From the NCBI GenBank assembly GCA_015488975.1, contig WFMT01000008.1, positions 1 through 6,718 of the forward strand: a stretch of DNA of 6,718 nucleotides, given 5' to 3'. Below the pieces are notes generated by a model. It was not told where the DNA came from and searched no databases. It worked only from the letters and a program-made list of their open reading frames with translations. Positions 1 through 5,741 of this stretch are shown here, piece by piece. Made by a program: the position numbers and the translations under genes. This stretch comes from Campylobacteraceae bacterium. GTDB taxonomy: Bacteria; Campylobacterota; Campylobacteria; Campylobacterales; JALSKU01. Every line of letters starts with the position of its first letter. Positions within the stretch are counted from its first letter, which is position 1.

Positions 1-313
1 CAATCACACCAATATACTGATATCCGTTCCTATCAAGCACAACATTTTCTATACCTTTTTGCTTAAGATTCTCGGCAAATATTTTACCAATTTCTTTAGC
101 ACTTTGCTCATTTGATTTTAAATCCAATTTTTTACCATCAATTGCACAAAGAGTAACTCCGTTTACATCATCAATAGCTTGAGCATACAACCTTCTGTTT
201 GATTTATAAATAGTGATTCTAGGAATTGACGAAGTTCCACTAATTTTACCCCTAATTCTTCTTTTTCTTTTTATTCTTAGGGCATTTTTTTGTTTTAATA
301 TTTTATTTCTCAT
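1..313 (-). CDS. rplR: 50S ribosomal protein L18, 5' part (partial)
   Basis: L18 binds 5S rRNA and carries it, with L5, into the central protuberance. The minus strand from the ATG at 313-311 stays open to the window edge, giving 104 residues; the family is usually about 118, so roughly 14 C-terminal residues are missing. The very basic N-terminus (MRNKILKQKNALRIKRKRRI followed by RGKISGTSSIPRITIYKSNR) is the 5S-binding tail, and YAQAIDD plus VVLDRNGYQYIGVI near the end are typical L18 segments. AAAGG lies eight bases before the ATG in a 15-base gap after rplF. The order L6-L18 is that of the spc operon; S5, L15 and SecY would be expected beyond base 1. Confidence 0.96.
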   Translation of the reverse strand, partial: MRNKILKQKNALRIKRKRRIRGKISGTSSIPRITIYKSNRRLYAQAIDDVNGVTLCAIDGKKLDLKSNEQSAKEIGKIFAENLKQKGIENVVLDRNGYQYIGVI

Positions 314-328
314 TTTTATTACCTTTTA

Positions 329-862
329 TTATTTACCAGTTTTTCCGGCTTTTCTGATAATTGTTTCTTCCACATATTTGACACCTTTGCCTTTATACGG
401 CTCAGGAGGTCTAAAACTTCTTATATCAGCTGCAACTTGTCCAACTACTTGCTTATCATCACCTTTTATAGTAACAATATTCTTTTCAACATTTATAGTT
501 ATATTTTTTGGAAAATCATAATTTATAGGATGAGAAAAACCTAAACTTAGCTCTAAAGTATTACCTTTTACAGCAGCCTTATAACCGACTCCGTTAATCT
601 CTAGTTTCTTTTCAAAACCTTTTGTAAAACCAATAATAACATTATCGCTCAAAGACCTGTATGTTCCCCAAAATGCTTTGCTTTGCCTATCATCCCCTTT
701 TGGAGAAAATATAATCTGGTTATTTTCTATTTTTGCAAAAACATTATCTTTTGTATCTATCTCTTTTGAAACTTTACCGCTTCTAAAAATTATTTTACCG
801 CCTTCAATCTTAACTTCAATTCCTGATGGAATATCTACAGGCAGCTTACCTATTCTTGACAT
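329..862 (-). CDS. rplF: 50S ribosomal protein L6
   Basis: L6 binds 23S rRNA helix 97 near the factor-binding site at the base of the stalk. The 177 residues begin MSRIGKLPVDIPSGIEV and hold two copies of the same alpha/beta fold, about 1-82 and 83-177. The C-terminal family signature PEPYKGKGVKY is at 153-163, and the middle has KGFEKKLEINGVGYKA at 81-96, both diagnostic. The ATG has AAGGA five bases upstream. Unlike its neighbours it does not touch the preceding gene: 63 bases separate it from rpsH, so coupled translation from rpsH is less certain. The stop is 15 bases before rplR. Confidence 0.99.
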   Translation of the reverse strand: MSRIGKLPVDIPSGIEVKIEGGKIIFRSGKVSKEIDTKDNVFAKIENNQIIFSPKGDDRQSKAFWGTYRSLSDNVIIGFTKGFEKKLEINGVGYKAAVKGNTLELSLGFSHPINYDFPKNITINVEKNIVTIKGDDKQVVGQVAADIRSFRPPEPYKGKGVKYVEETIIRKAGKTGK

Positions 863-925
863 ATTTTTCCTTTTTATTTGTCTACAAACAAGCTATTTAC
901 TTGCTTGAATGCCATAAAAGTCCGA
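863..925 (-). other. rpsH-rplF intergenic gap with possible hairpin
   Basis: This 63-base spacer is the only one over 15 bases in the window. On the minus strand, CAAGCAAG (907-900) can pair with CTTGTTTG (892-885), eight pairs with one G-U, around a seven-base loop TAAATAG. No U-run follows, so it does not look like an intrinsic terminator, and the rplF ribosome binding site AAGGA lies outside the stem. A 13-codon frame starting ATG GCA at 915 and ending TAA at 874 also fits in the gap (see findings). In this AT-rich DNA such a stem could arise by chance. Confidence 0.3.
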
Positions 926-1321
926 CTACCAAATGCTACAAAGCAATTCGCCGCCAACTCCAATTTTAAATGCTTCTTCATTGCTCAATATACCTTTTGA
1001 TGTACTTAAAACATAAGAACCATATCCGTTTTTAAATTTTTTGATTTCATTAGAACCTTTATAAACTCTTCTACCGGGCTTAGAAATCTTTTTAAGCTCA
1101 GTTATAACACATTTACCAGATTCATCATATTTTAAAGTTACTTTTATAAACTTTTTCACATTTTCTGCTTTAACATTATAATCTTCTATGTAACCTTTTT
1201 CTTTAAAAATTCTAAGAACACCCTCAATTAAATTTGAATGAAGTAAAGTTGTTGTTTCTAATCCTCTCATTGATGCATTTCTTATTCTGGTTAATGCATC
1301 AGATACCATATCATTTATCAT
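926..1321 (-). CDS. rpsH: 30S ribosomal protein S8
   Basis: S8 binds the central domain of 16S rRNA (helix 21) and is essential for platform assembly. The 131 residues begin MINDMVSDALTRIRNASM, and the C-terminal RNA-binding domain has VYKGSNEIKKFKNGYG at 86-101 and the signature STSKGILSNEEAFKIGVGGE at 106-125, ending LLCSIW. AAGGA lies six bases before the ATG, and there is a nine-base gap after rpsN. In E. coli S8 represses the spc operon by binding an rRNA-like hairpin at the start of rplE; only three bases separate rplX and rplE here, and I did not recognise an equivalent structure. The largest intergenic gap of the window follows this gene. Confidence 0.99.
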   Translation of the reverse strand: MINDMVSDALTRIRNASMRGLETTTLLHSNLIEGVLRIFKEKGYIEDYNVKAENVKKFIKVTLKYDESGKCVITELKKISKPGRRVYKGSNEIKKFKNGYGSYVLSTSKGILSNEEAFKIGVGGELLCSIW

Positions 1322-1330
1322 TTATATTCC

Positions 1331-1516
1331 TTACCAACTAGCTTTTTTAAGTCCGGGGATTAGCCCTTCATTAGCCATTTTTCTAAGACAAATCCTACAA
1401 ATACCAAAATCCTTGTATACAGAATGTGGCCTTCCGCATATTTGACATCTTGTATAAGCTCTCACACTAAATTTTGGTTTTCTTGCCCTTTTTGCAATCA
1501 TTGATTTCTTAGCCAT
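1331..1516 (-). CDS. rpsN: 30S ribosomal protein S14, zinc-binding short form
   Basis: S14 sits in the small-subunit head next to S3 and S10 and is added late in assembly. At 61 residues this is the short type, not the roughly 100-residue zinc-free type of E. coli. Four cysteines in two CxxC pairs, C24-Q-I-C27 and C40-R-I-C43, form the zinc ribbon. The end GLIPGLKKASW is characteristic. The ATG overlaps the rplE stop, with AAGGA eight bases upstream. Zinc-type S14 is what Campylobacterota usually carry. In organisms with a second, zinc-free S14 the pair is often controlled by zinc; no second copy is visible in this window. Confidence 0.99.
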   Translation of the reverse strand: MAKKSMIAKRARKPKFSVRAYTRCQICGRPHSVYKDFGICRICLRKMANEGLIPGLKKASW

Positions 1517-2064
1517 TATTTTCTTCCTTTTGCAAATGGAATTCCAATTAATTCCAACAATTTAAAAGCACCTTTATCATCATCAGATGTAGTTACTAAA
1601 GTTATATTCATACCATGAGTTCTAAGTATAAAATCATATTCAATCTCAGGAAACATTAACTGTTCATCAAGTCCAAAGTTGTAATTTCCTCTACCGTCAA
1701 ATCCGTTTCGAGGTAATCCTCTAAAATCTTTTACCCTAGGAAGTGCAATTGAAATTAACTTATCCAAAAATGTATACATCCTGTCTTTTCTCAATACTAC
1801 TTTTACACCAACAGGATAACCTTCTCTTACTTTAAAACCCGCAACAGATTTTTTTGCCATAGTGACTACAGCATGCTGTCCAGCAATAAGCGAAATGGTA
1901 TCTTGTATATTTTGCATAATTTTTGCATCTTTTGAAAATTCTCCTGTACCTACACTTATAATAACTTTTTCAACTTCAGGAATCAGCATGGGATTTTCTA
2001 CATCTAACTCTTTCATTAGAGCCGGCTTAATTTCATCAGTATATCTCTTTTTTAATCTATCCAT
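1516..2064 (-). CDS. rplE: 50S ribosomal protein L5
   Basis: L5 binds 5S rRNA together with L18 and L25 to form the central protuberance and contacts the P-site tRNA. The length of 182 residues is typical. Recognisable segments are NPMLIPEVEKVIISVG at 24-39, the signature AGQHAVVTMAKKSVAGFKVR at 61-80 followed by EGYPVGVKVVLR, then DFRGLPRNGFDGRGNYNFGL at 113-132 and FPEIEYD at 138-144. The C-terminus GIPFAKGRK is standard. GAGG lies eight bases before the ATG, at the end of rplX, with a three-base gap that is itself a TAG. The stop overlaps the rpsN start as TAATG. Confidence 0.99.
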   Translation of the reverse strand: MDRLKKRYTDEIKPALMKELDVENPMLIPEVEKVIISVGTGEFSKDAKIMQNIQDTISLIAGQHAVVTMAKKSVAGFKVREGYPVGVKVVLRKDRMYTFLDKLISIALPRVKDFRGLPRNGFDGRGNYNFGLDEQLMFPEIEYDFILRTHGMNITLVTTSDDDKGAFKLLELIGIPFAKGRK

Positions 2065-2067
2065 CTA

Positions 2068-2301
2068 CTAATCCTCAACTTTTTCTACATTTGATATATG
2101 CAAAGGTTTTTCAATACTCGCAAAACCACCTTTTGGATTTTTATCAGTTGGTTTTACAGCCTTTTTAACAACTTTGCACCCGGCAACTACAACTTGTGAA
2201 GTTTTAGGAAGAACCTGTAATACTTCAGCTATTTTTCCTTTGTCATCGCCAGCTATAACTTTGACTTTATCACCTTTTTTGATTTTAAATTTAACAGCCA
2301 T
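2068..2301 (-). CDS. rplX: 50S ribosomal protein L24
   Basis: L24 is one of the two assembly-initiating proteins of the large subunit, binding the 5' part of 23S rRNA. A KOW motif occupies about residues 8-30 (KKGDKVKVIAGDDKGKIAEV). The 77 residues are shorter than the roughly 104 of E. coli; the short form is what I expect in Campylobacterota and ends KPLHISNVEKVED, which keeps the conserved HxSNV segment. The start is strongly supported by GGAGG seven bases upstream in the end of rplN, with stop and start overlapping as TAATG. The coding end carries two consecutive in-frame TAG codons before rplE. Confidence 0.98.
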   Translation of the reverse strand: MAVKFKIKKGDKVKVIAGDDKGKIAEVLQVLPKTSQVVVAGCKVVKKAVKPTDKNPKGGFASIEKPLHISNVEKVED

Positions 2302-2669
2302 TATAATACCTCCGGAGCAAGTGAAACAATCTTCATAAAATTTGCATATCTTATTTCTCTGCCTACTGGACCAAATATTCTTGTCCCGATAGGATCTTTT
2401 TTAGCATCAAGTATTACTGCCGCATTTTCATCGAACCTGATAAGAGAGCCATTTTCTCTTTGTACCTCTTTTTTAGTCCTTACAATAACAGCTTTTATTA
2501 CTTGACCTTTTTTAACTTTTCCGTTAGGTATTGCTTTTTTTACACTTGCTACTATTACATCACCTAAAGTAGCATATCTTCTTTTGCTGCCACCAAGTAC
2601 CTTTATACACATTATCTCTTTTGCACCGCTATTATCTGCGATTTTCAATCTTGTAAAGCTTTGGATCAT
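2301..2669 (-). CDS. rplN: 50S ribosomal protein L14
   Basis: L14 lies at the subunit interface, contacts 16S rRNA helix 14 in the intersubunit bridge B8, and is the binding site of the silencing factor RsfS in other bacteria. The 122 residues match the standard length. The start MIQSFTRLKIADNSGAKEIMC is hallmark L14, and the central signature beginning GQVIKAVIVRTKKEVQR at 55 is present, as is GTRIFGPVGREIR at 95-107. This is the first gene of the spc operon in E. coli, but here its ATG overlaps the rpsQ stop, so it cannot have its own leader between genes. GGAG lies seven bases upstream of the ATG. Confidence 0.99.
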   Translation of the reverse strand: MIQSFTRLKIADNSGAKEIMCIKVLGGSKRRYATLGDVIVASVKKAIPNGKVKKGQVIKAVIVRTKKEVQRENGSLIRFDENAAVILDAKKDPIGTRIFGPVGREIRYANFMKIVSLAPEVL

Positions 2670-2965
2670 ATCTCATCTCCTGCTGCTGTAGTATCAACTT
2701 CTACTTTTTTGATACTAAGATCTACACCTTCAATACTTTTAAGTCTAAACGCCTTATTTTTACTGATTGGTCTACATTCAACTGCACTTACAATATCACC
2801 TACATTCGACTGGTTATTTTCATCATGAACTAAATATCTTTTAAATTTTTTTACAAATTTTCTATATCTTGGGTGCATAACTCTTCTCTCTACCATAACA
2901 GTAGCCGTTTTTTCTCCAGCTTTTTGTACCACTACACCTTGTATTACTCTTTTTAAAGAAGCCAT
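2666..2965 (-). CDS. rpsQ: 30S ribosomal protein S17, with a C-terminal extension
   Basis: S17 is an OB-fold protein that binds 16S rRNA early in small-subunit assembly. The core, about residues 1-80, has all family features: the RVIQGVVVQKAGEKTATV strand pair, HPRYRKFVKKFKRYLVHDE, and the signature GDIVSAVECRPISKNKAFRL at 56-75. The total of 99 residues is some 15 longer than the roughly 83-87 residues typical of bacterial S17. The extra part, DLSIKKVEVDTTAAGDEI, turns acidic at its end, unlike the basic core. The final bases (GGAG) double as the ribosome binding site of rplN, and the TGA overlaps its ATG by four bases. The ATG start has AAGG eight bases upstream and lies 13 bases after the rpmC stop. 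Confidence 0.97.
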   Translation of the reverse strand: MASLKRVIQGVVVQKAGEKTATVMVERRVMHPRYRKFVKKFKRYLVHDENNQSNVGDIVSAVECRPISKNKAFRLKSIEGVDLSIKKVEVDTTAAGDEI

Positions 2966-2978
2966 CGCCTAAACCTTA

Positions 2979-3173
2979 CTAATTTTTATTTTGAAGAGCT
3001 GAGATAGCTGTATTAATTCTTGCAATATCTCGTCTTGCTTCTTTTATCTCATTTGGATTTGTTAACTGCATAGTTTTAAGCTTTGCTTTAAGCTTAAATA
3101 TGAGCACCTTTTTTTCCTTTAACATTTCATTAAGCTCTTTTAATGATTTTTCTTTTAAATCAATATATTTCAT
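2979..3173 (-). CDS. rpmC: 50S ribosomal protein L29
   Basis: L29 is a small helical-hairpin protein near the tunnel exit, beside L23 and contacting the signal recognition particle site. I start it at the ATG at 3173, giving 64 residues beginning MKYIDLKEKSLKELN. This agrees with the Campylobacterota start MKYT/I and with a GAGGG nine bases upstream. Longer in-frame starts exist at 3182 (ATG, with no room for a ribosome binding site) and at 3194 (TTG, 71 residues), both deeper in rplP. Two helices rich in Lys, Glu and Leu are evident, and the family signature NPNEIKEARRDIARI lies in the second. The chosen start overlaps the end of rplP by 14 bases, so translation is probably coupled. The start is moderately sure; the identity is very sure. 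Confidence 0.95.
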   Translation of the reverse strand: MKYIDLKEKSLKELNEMLKEKKVLIFKLKAKLKTMQLTNPNEIKEARRDIARINTAISALQNKN

Positions 3174-3585
3174 TCTCGCCATCCCTCGTAACAATTTTTG
3201 TCTTAAATGGAAGCTTGTGCATTGCCAATGTAAGAGCAGCTCTTGCCAATTCTTCGTTTACTCCTGCCATTTCAAATATAATTCTTCCTGGCTTTATATT
3301 CATAACCCATTGATCAACTGCACCTTTACCTTTACCCATTCTGACTTCAAGTGGCTTAGAAGTAAGTGGCTTATCAGGAAAAACTCTTATCCAACTTTTA
3401 GCCATTCTATTAACTTTTCTTGTCATAGCAACCCTGGCAGCTTCTATCTGTCTAGAGTTTATCCTTCCAGCTTCAGTTGCTTTCAATGCAATCTCGCCAA
3501 AAGCCATAGAGCTTCCTCTGTAAGATTTACCTCTATTTCTACCTTTTTGTTGCTTTCTATATTTTGTTCTTTTTGGCATCAACAT
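3160..3585 (-). CDS. rplP: 50S ribosomal protein L16
   Basis: L16 binds 23S rRNA near the A-site tRNA elbow, is among the last proteins to join the large subunit, and helps organise the peptidyl transferase centre. The 141 residues start MLMPKRTKYRK, closely matching the common bacterial start, so the first Met is kept even though an in-frame ATG follows two codons later; GAGG lies nine bases before the first. Family signatures are present: RINSRQIEAARVAMTR at 41-56 and RMGKGKGAVDQW at 82-93, where Arg82 aligns with the arginine that is hydroxylated in E. coli (Arg81). The C-terminal coding sequence overlaps the rpmC start by 14 bases in another frame. Confidence 0.99.
   Translation of the reverse strand: MLMPKRTKYRKQQKGRNRGKSYRGSSMAFGEIALKATEAGRINSRQIEAARVAMTRKVNRMAKSWIRVFPDKPLTSKPLEVRMGKGKGAVDQWVMNIKPGRIIFEMAGVNEELARAALTLAMHKLPFKTKIVTRDGENEIY
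3183..3187 (-). promoter_or_regulatory. Shine-Dalgarno GAGGG for rpmC, inside rplP
   Basis: The minus strand reads GAGGGATGGCGAGAATGAAA within the last codons of rplP. The ATG that touches GAGGG has no spacing and is unlikely to be used. The ATG nine bases downstream gives the expected L29 N-terminus MKY. Confidence 0.5.
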
Positions 3586-3587
3586 GA

Positions 3588-4283
3588 CTAATTTCCTCTT
3601 CTATTTCTTCTATTGTCTCGTCTTGGCTTGCGTGAAGATACCTCAGGAGCAATACCTTTTGTTAAAACTTCACCTTTAAATATCCAAACTTTTACTCCTA
3701 TAATACCATAAGCAGTCTGTGCTTCTGCAAAGCCGTAGTCAATCTTGGCTCTTAAAGTATGCAATGGAACCCTTCCCTCAAGATACCATTCAGTCCTTGC
3801 CATTTCAGCTCCGCCTAAACGACCGGCAACAGAAATTTTTATACCTTTTGCACCTGATTTTAATGCATTTTGAATAACTTTTTTCATAGCTCTTCTAAAA
3901 GCAATTCTTCTTTCTAATTGCATTGTCACATTTTCAGCTGCTAATTGTGCGTCTATTGCACTTTTTCTAACTTCTTGGATATTGACATTTACATCTTTTC
4001 CAATAAGGCTGTTTAATTTATTTTTTAATTTTTCAATATCCGCACCTTTTTTACCTATAATAATACCAGGTCGTGCAGCAACAACAGTAACTCTCAGCTT
4101 TTTTGCTGTTCTCTCTATGATAATCTGAGAAATTCCAGCATAATATAACTCTTTTTTAAGAAATTTTCTTATTTTATAATCTTCGCCAATATTTTCTGAC
4201 AGGTTACTCCCAGGAAACCATCTTGAATCCCAATTTCTATTGATCCCTAATCTTAGTCCAATAGGATTTACTTTTTGTCCCAT
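3588..4283 (-). CDS. rpsC: 30S ribosomal protein S3
   Basis: S3 forms part of the small-subunit head at the mRNA entry channel and contributes to unwinding of structured mRNA. The 231 residues begin MGQKVNPIGLRLGI, the usual opening. A KH type 2 domain occupies about 39-107, with its GKKG RNA-binding loop at 77-80 after RPGIII. The basic helix AFRRAMKKVIQ at 128-138 carries residues equivalent to the E. coli helicase-site arginines and lysine. The C-terminal domain includes AGRLGGAEMARTEW at 153-166. The tail is very basic (SSRKPRRDNRRNRRGN), normal for the family. AAGGA lies eight bases before the ATG, which is one base past the rplV TAG. Confidence 0.99.
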   Translation of the reverse strand: MGQKVNPIGLRLGINRNWDSRWFPGSNLSENIGEDYKIRKFLKKELYYAGISQIIIERTAKKLRVTVVAARPGIIIGKKGADIEKLKNKLNSLIGKDVNVNIQEVRKSAIDAQLAAENVTMQLERRIAFRRAMKKVIQNALKSGAKGIKISVAGRLGGAEMARTEWYLEGRVPLHTLRAKIDYGFAEAQTAYGIIGVKVWIFKGEVLTKGIAPEVSSRKPRRDNRRNRRGN

Positions 4284-4284
4284 A

Positions 4285-4617
4285 CTAATTATCCTTCTTC
4301 TGTTCTTTAGCTACTTCTACAAAAATATGTGAAGTTGGTTTTCTTATTGGAGTTGCTCTGCCTCTTGCTCTTGGTCTAAATCTTTTAAGAACAGGGCCCC
4401 TGTCTACTCTGCATGAACTAATTATCACTTCCTCAGGCTCAAAACCACCGTTTGCAACCGCACTTGCAATTACTTTTGCGATTATTTTAGCAGCTTTATT
4501 TGGCATAAATTCCAAACTAGCAAGAGCAAGCTCAGCATTCATTCCCTGAACTTCTCTACTGATTAATCTAGCCTTTGTAGATGATAATCTTATAAATTTT
4601 AATGTTGATTTTCCCAT
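4285..4617 (-). CDS. rplV: 50S ribosomal protein L22
   Basis: L22 contacts all six 23S rRNA domains and sends a long beta-hairpin into the nascent peptide tunnel beside L4. I choose the second of two adjacent ATG codons, giving 110 residues starting MGKSTLKFIRLSSTKARLI. AAGGA at 4624-4628 is six bases from it and only three from the first ATG (4620-4618). The tunnel hairpin is at about residues 79-95, with RFRPRARGRATPIRKPTSHI, and is intact; this is the region where macrolide-resistance changes occur elsewhere. The protein ends soon after the core fold with AKEQKKDN. From memory, some Campylobacter L22 proteins have a longer Lys/Ala/Glu-rich tail, which is absent here. A seven-base gap separates it from rpsS. 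Confidence 0.97.
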   Translation of the reverse strand: MGKSTLKFIRLSSTKARLISREVQGMNAELALASLEFMPNKAAKIIAKVIASAVANGGFEPEEVIISSCRVDRGPVLKRFRPRARGRATPIRKPTSHIFVEVAKEQKKDN

Positions 4618-4623
4618 CATCTA

Positions 4624-4628
4624 TCCTT
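4624..4628 (-). promoter_or_regulatory. Shine-Dalgarno AAGGA deciding the rplV start
   Basis: The minus strand reads AAGGATAGATGATG between the end of rpsS and rplV. Spacing is three bases to the first ATG and six to the second, favouring the second. The second also matches the expected L22 N-terminus, a single Met followed by a small or basic residue. Confidence 0.55.
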
Positions 4629-4909
4629 TATTTACCAATTTTTTTCTGAACAGAGCCTTTGTGACCCTTGAAAGTTCTAGTTGGTGCAAATTCGCCAAGT
4701 TTATATCCTATATGATTTTCAGTAACATAAATCGGAACAAAATTTCGTCCATTATGCACATTGAAAGTAAGTCCCATCATTTCAGGAGTAATTGTGCTTC
4801 TTCTTGACCAAGTTTTTATAGGTTTATTATCTTTTGCATCTTTTGATTTGATAACCTTTTTAATCAAATGATCGTCAACAAAAGGACCTTTTTTTAGACT
4901 TCGTGCCAT
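4628..4909 (-). CDS. rpsS: 30S ribosomal protein S19
   Basis: S19 sits in the head of the small subunit next to S13 and binds 16S rRNA near the A-site tRNA. The 93-residue protein starts MARSLKKGPFVD, the near-universal S19 opening. The family signature runs from Asn53 to Thr77, including HNGRNFVPIYVTENHIG, and GEFAPTRTFKGHKG follows. The ATG is immediately next to the rplB stop codon, and the upstream GGAAA inside the end of rplB is the only visible ribosome binding site, a weaker match than most in this operon. That suggests translation is coupled to rplB. The rplB-rpsS-rplV order is the standard S10 operon order. Confidence 0.99.
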   Translation of the reverse strand: MARSLKKGPFVDDHLIKKVIKSKDAKDNKPIKTWSRRSTITPEMMGLTFNVHNGRNFVPIYVTENHIGYKLGEFAPTRTFKGHKGSVQKKIGK

Positions 4910-5740
4910 TTATTTTCCTTTTCTTCTAGATATTATCAGTTTATCACTGGCTTTTTTACCTCTTGTTTTATAACCTTTTGTTGGTTTTCCCCAAGGAGTA
5001 ACAGGATGACGACCGGAGTTTGTTTTTCCCTCACCACCACCGTGTGGGTGATCTACTGGGTTCATAGCACTTCCTCTTGTCTGTGGTCTTATCCCTCTGT
5101 GCCTATTTCTACCAGCTTTTCCAATAACAACATTTGCCCAATCCTCATTACCTACAACTCCGACAGTTGCCATGCATTCAGACAAAACCTGTCTCATTTC
5201 ACCACTTGGAAGCCGCAATACAACATATTTTTTTTCTTTTCCCATAAGTTGTGCATATCCACCTGCACTTCTGGCTATCTGTCCGCCTTTACCAATTTTC
5301 ATCTCTATATTATGAATAATAGTACCTACTGGTATATTTTTCATTTTCATGGCATTACCAGGTTTTATGTCAAGTCCACTTTCTGCCGCAGCGACTTCAT
5401 CGCCTACTTTTAATCCAGACGGTTGAAGAATATATCTTTTATCGCCATCTTTATAGTTTATAAGTGCAATTCTACAGTTTCTATATGGATCATATTCTAT
5501 AGTAGCTACAACTCCTGGAACTCCAAATTTTTGTCTTTTAAAATCAATAATCCTATATTGCTTTTTAACACCGGCTTCTTTATGCCTTGAAGTTATCCTG
5601 CCGTTATTATTTCTGCCTGCAGTTGCTTTTAGCTTTTTCAATAATTTTGGAACTCTTGGCTTTGATGTTATATCGCTACTGTCAAGTCCAGTTACATATC
5701 TTCTACTTGGTGTATATGGTTTATAAGTTTTAATTGCCAT
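4910..5740 (-). CDS. rplB: 50S ribosomal protein L2
   Basis: L2 is a 23S rRNA-binding protein needed for subunit association and for peptidyl transferase activity. The 276-residue length is normal for bacteria. The N-terminal RNA-binding domain (about 1-125) contains NNNGRITSRHKEAG at 44-57. The SH3-like C-terminal domain contains the hallmark MNPVDHPHGGGEG at 226-238. His231 aligns by count from the C-terminus with E. coli His229, the residue tied to peptidyl transfer. GKPTKGYKTRGKK and a basic tail close the protein. The ATG has a strong GGAGG six bases upstream, located within the last codons of rplW. The stop directly abuts the rpsS start with no gap. Nothing is missing or unusual. Confidence 0.99.
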   Translation of the reverse strand: MAIKTYKPYTPSRRYVTGLDSSDITSKPRVPKLLKKLKATAGRNNNGRITSRHKEAGVKKQYRIIDFKRQKFGVPGVVATIEYDPYRNCRIALINYKDGDKRYILQPSGLKVGDEVAAAESGLDIKPGNAMKMKNIPVGTIIHNIEMKIGKGGQIARSAGGYAQLMGKEKKYVVLRLPSGEMRQVLSECMATVGVVGNEDWANVVIGKAGRNRHRGIRPQTRGSAMNPVDHPHGGGEGKTNSGRHPVTPWGKPTKGYKTRGKKASDKLIISRRKGK

Positions 5741-5741
5741 C

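Noticed and set aside
213..521. Plus-strand frame of 102 codons with a hydrophobic, membrane-like product opposite rplR and rplF
   Set aside because: The hydrophobic look comes from reverse-reading Lys-rich codons (AAA to TTT) of L18 and L6. It crosses two real genes and has no homology I recognise.
885..907. Intrinsic terminator between rpsH and rplF
   Set aside because: The stem is AT-rich, contains a G-U pair and is not followed by a run of U in either direction.
2299..2306. TATAAT on the minus strand at the rplX start, resembling a -10 promoter element
   Set aside because: It is formed by the rplN stop and rplX start (TATTATAATG), with no convincing -35 element upstream, so it is most likely coincidental.
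3100..3591. Plus-strand frame of 163 codons opposite rplP and the start of rpmC
   Set aside because: Its translation is rich in Ser, Phe, Cys and His with no recognisable domain, the pattern expected from the antisense of Lys/Arg/Glu-rich ribosomal genes. The minus strand has certain L16 and L29.
5006..5413. Plus-strand frame of 135 codons opposite rplB
   Set aside because: Mirror image of a certain L2 gene, with Ser/Thr/Phe/Tyr-rich low-complexity product and no family likeness.
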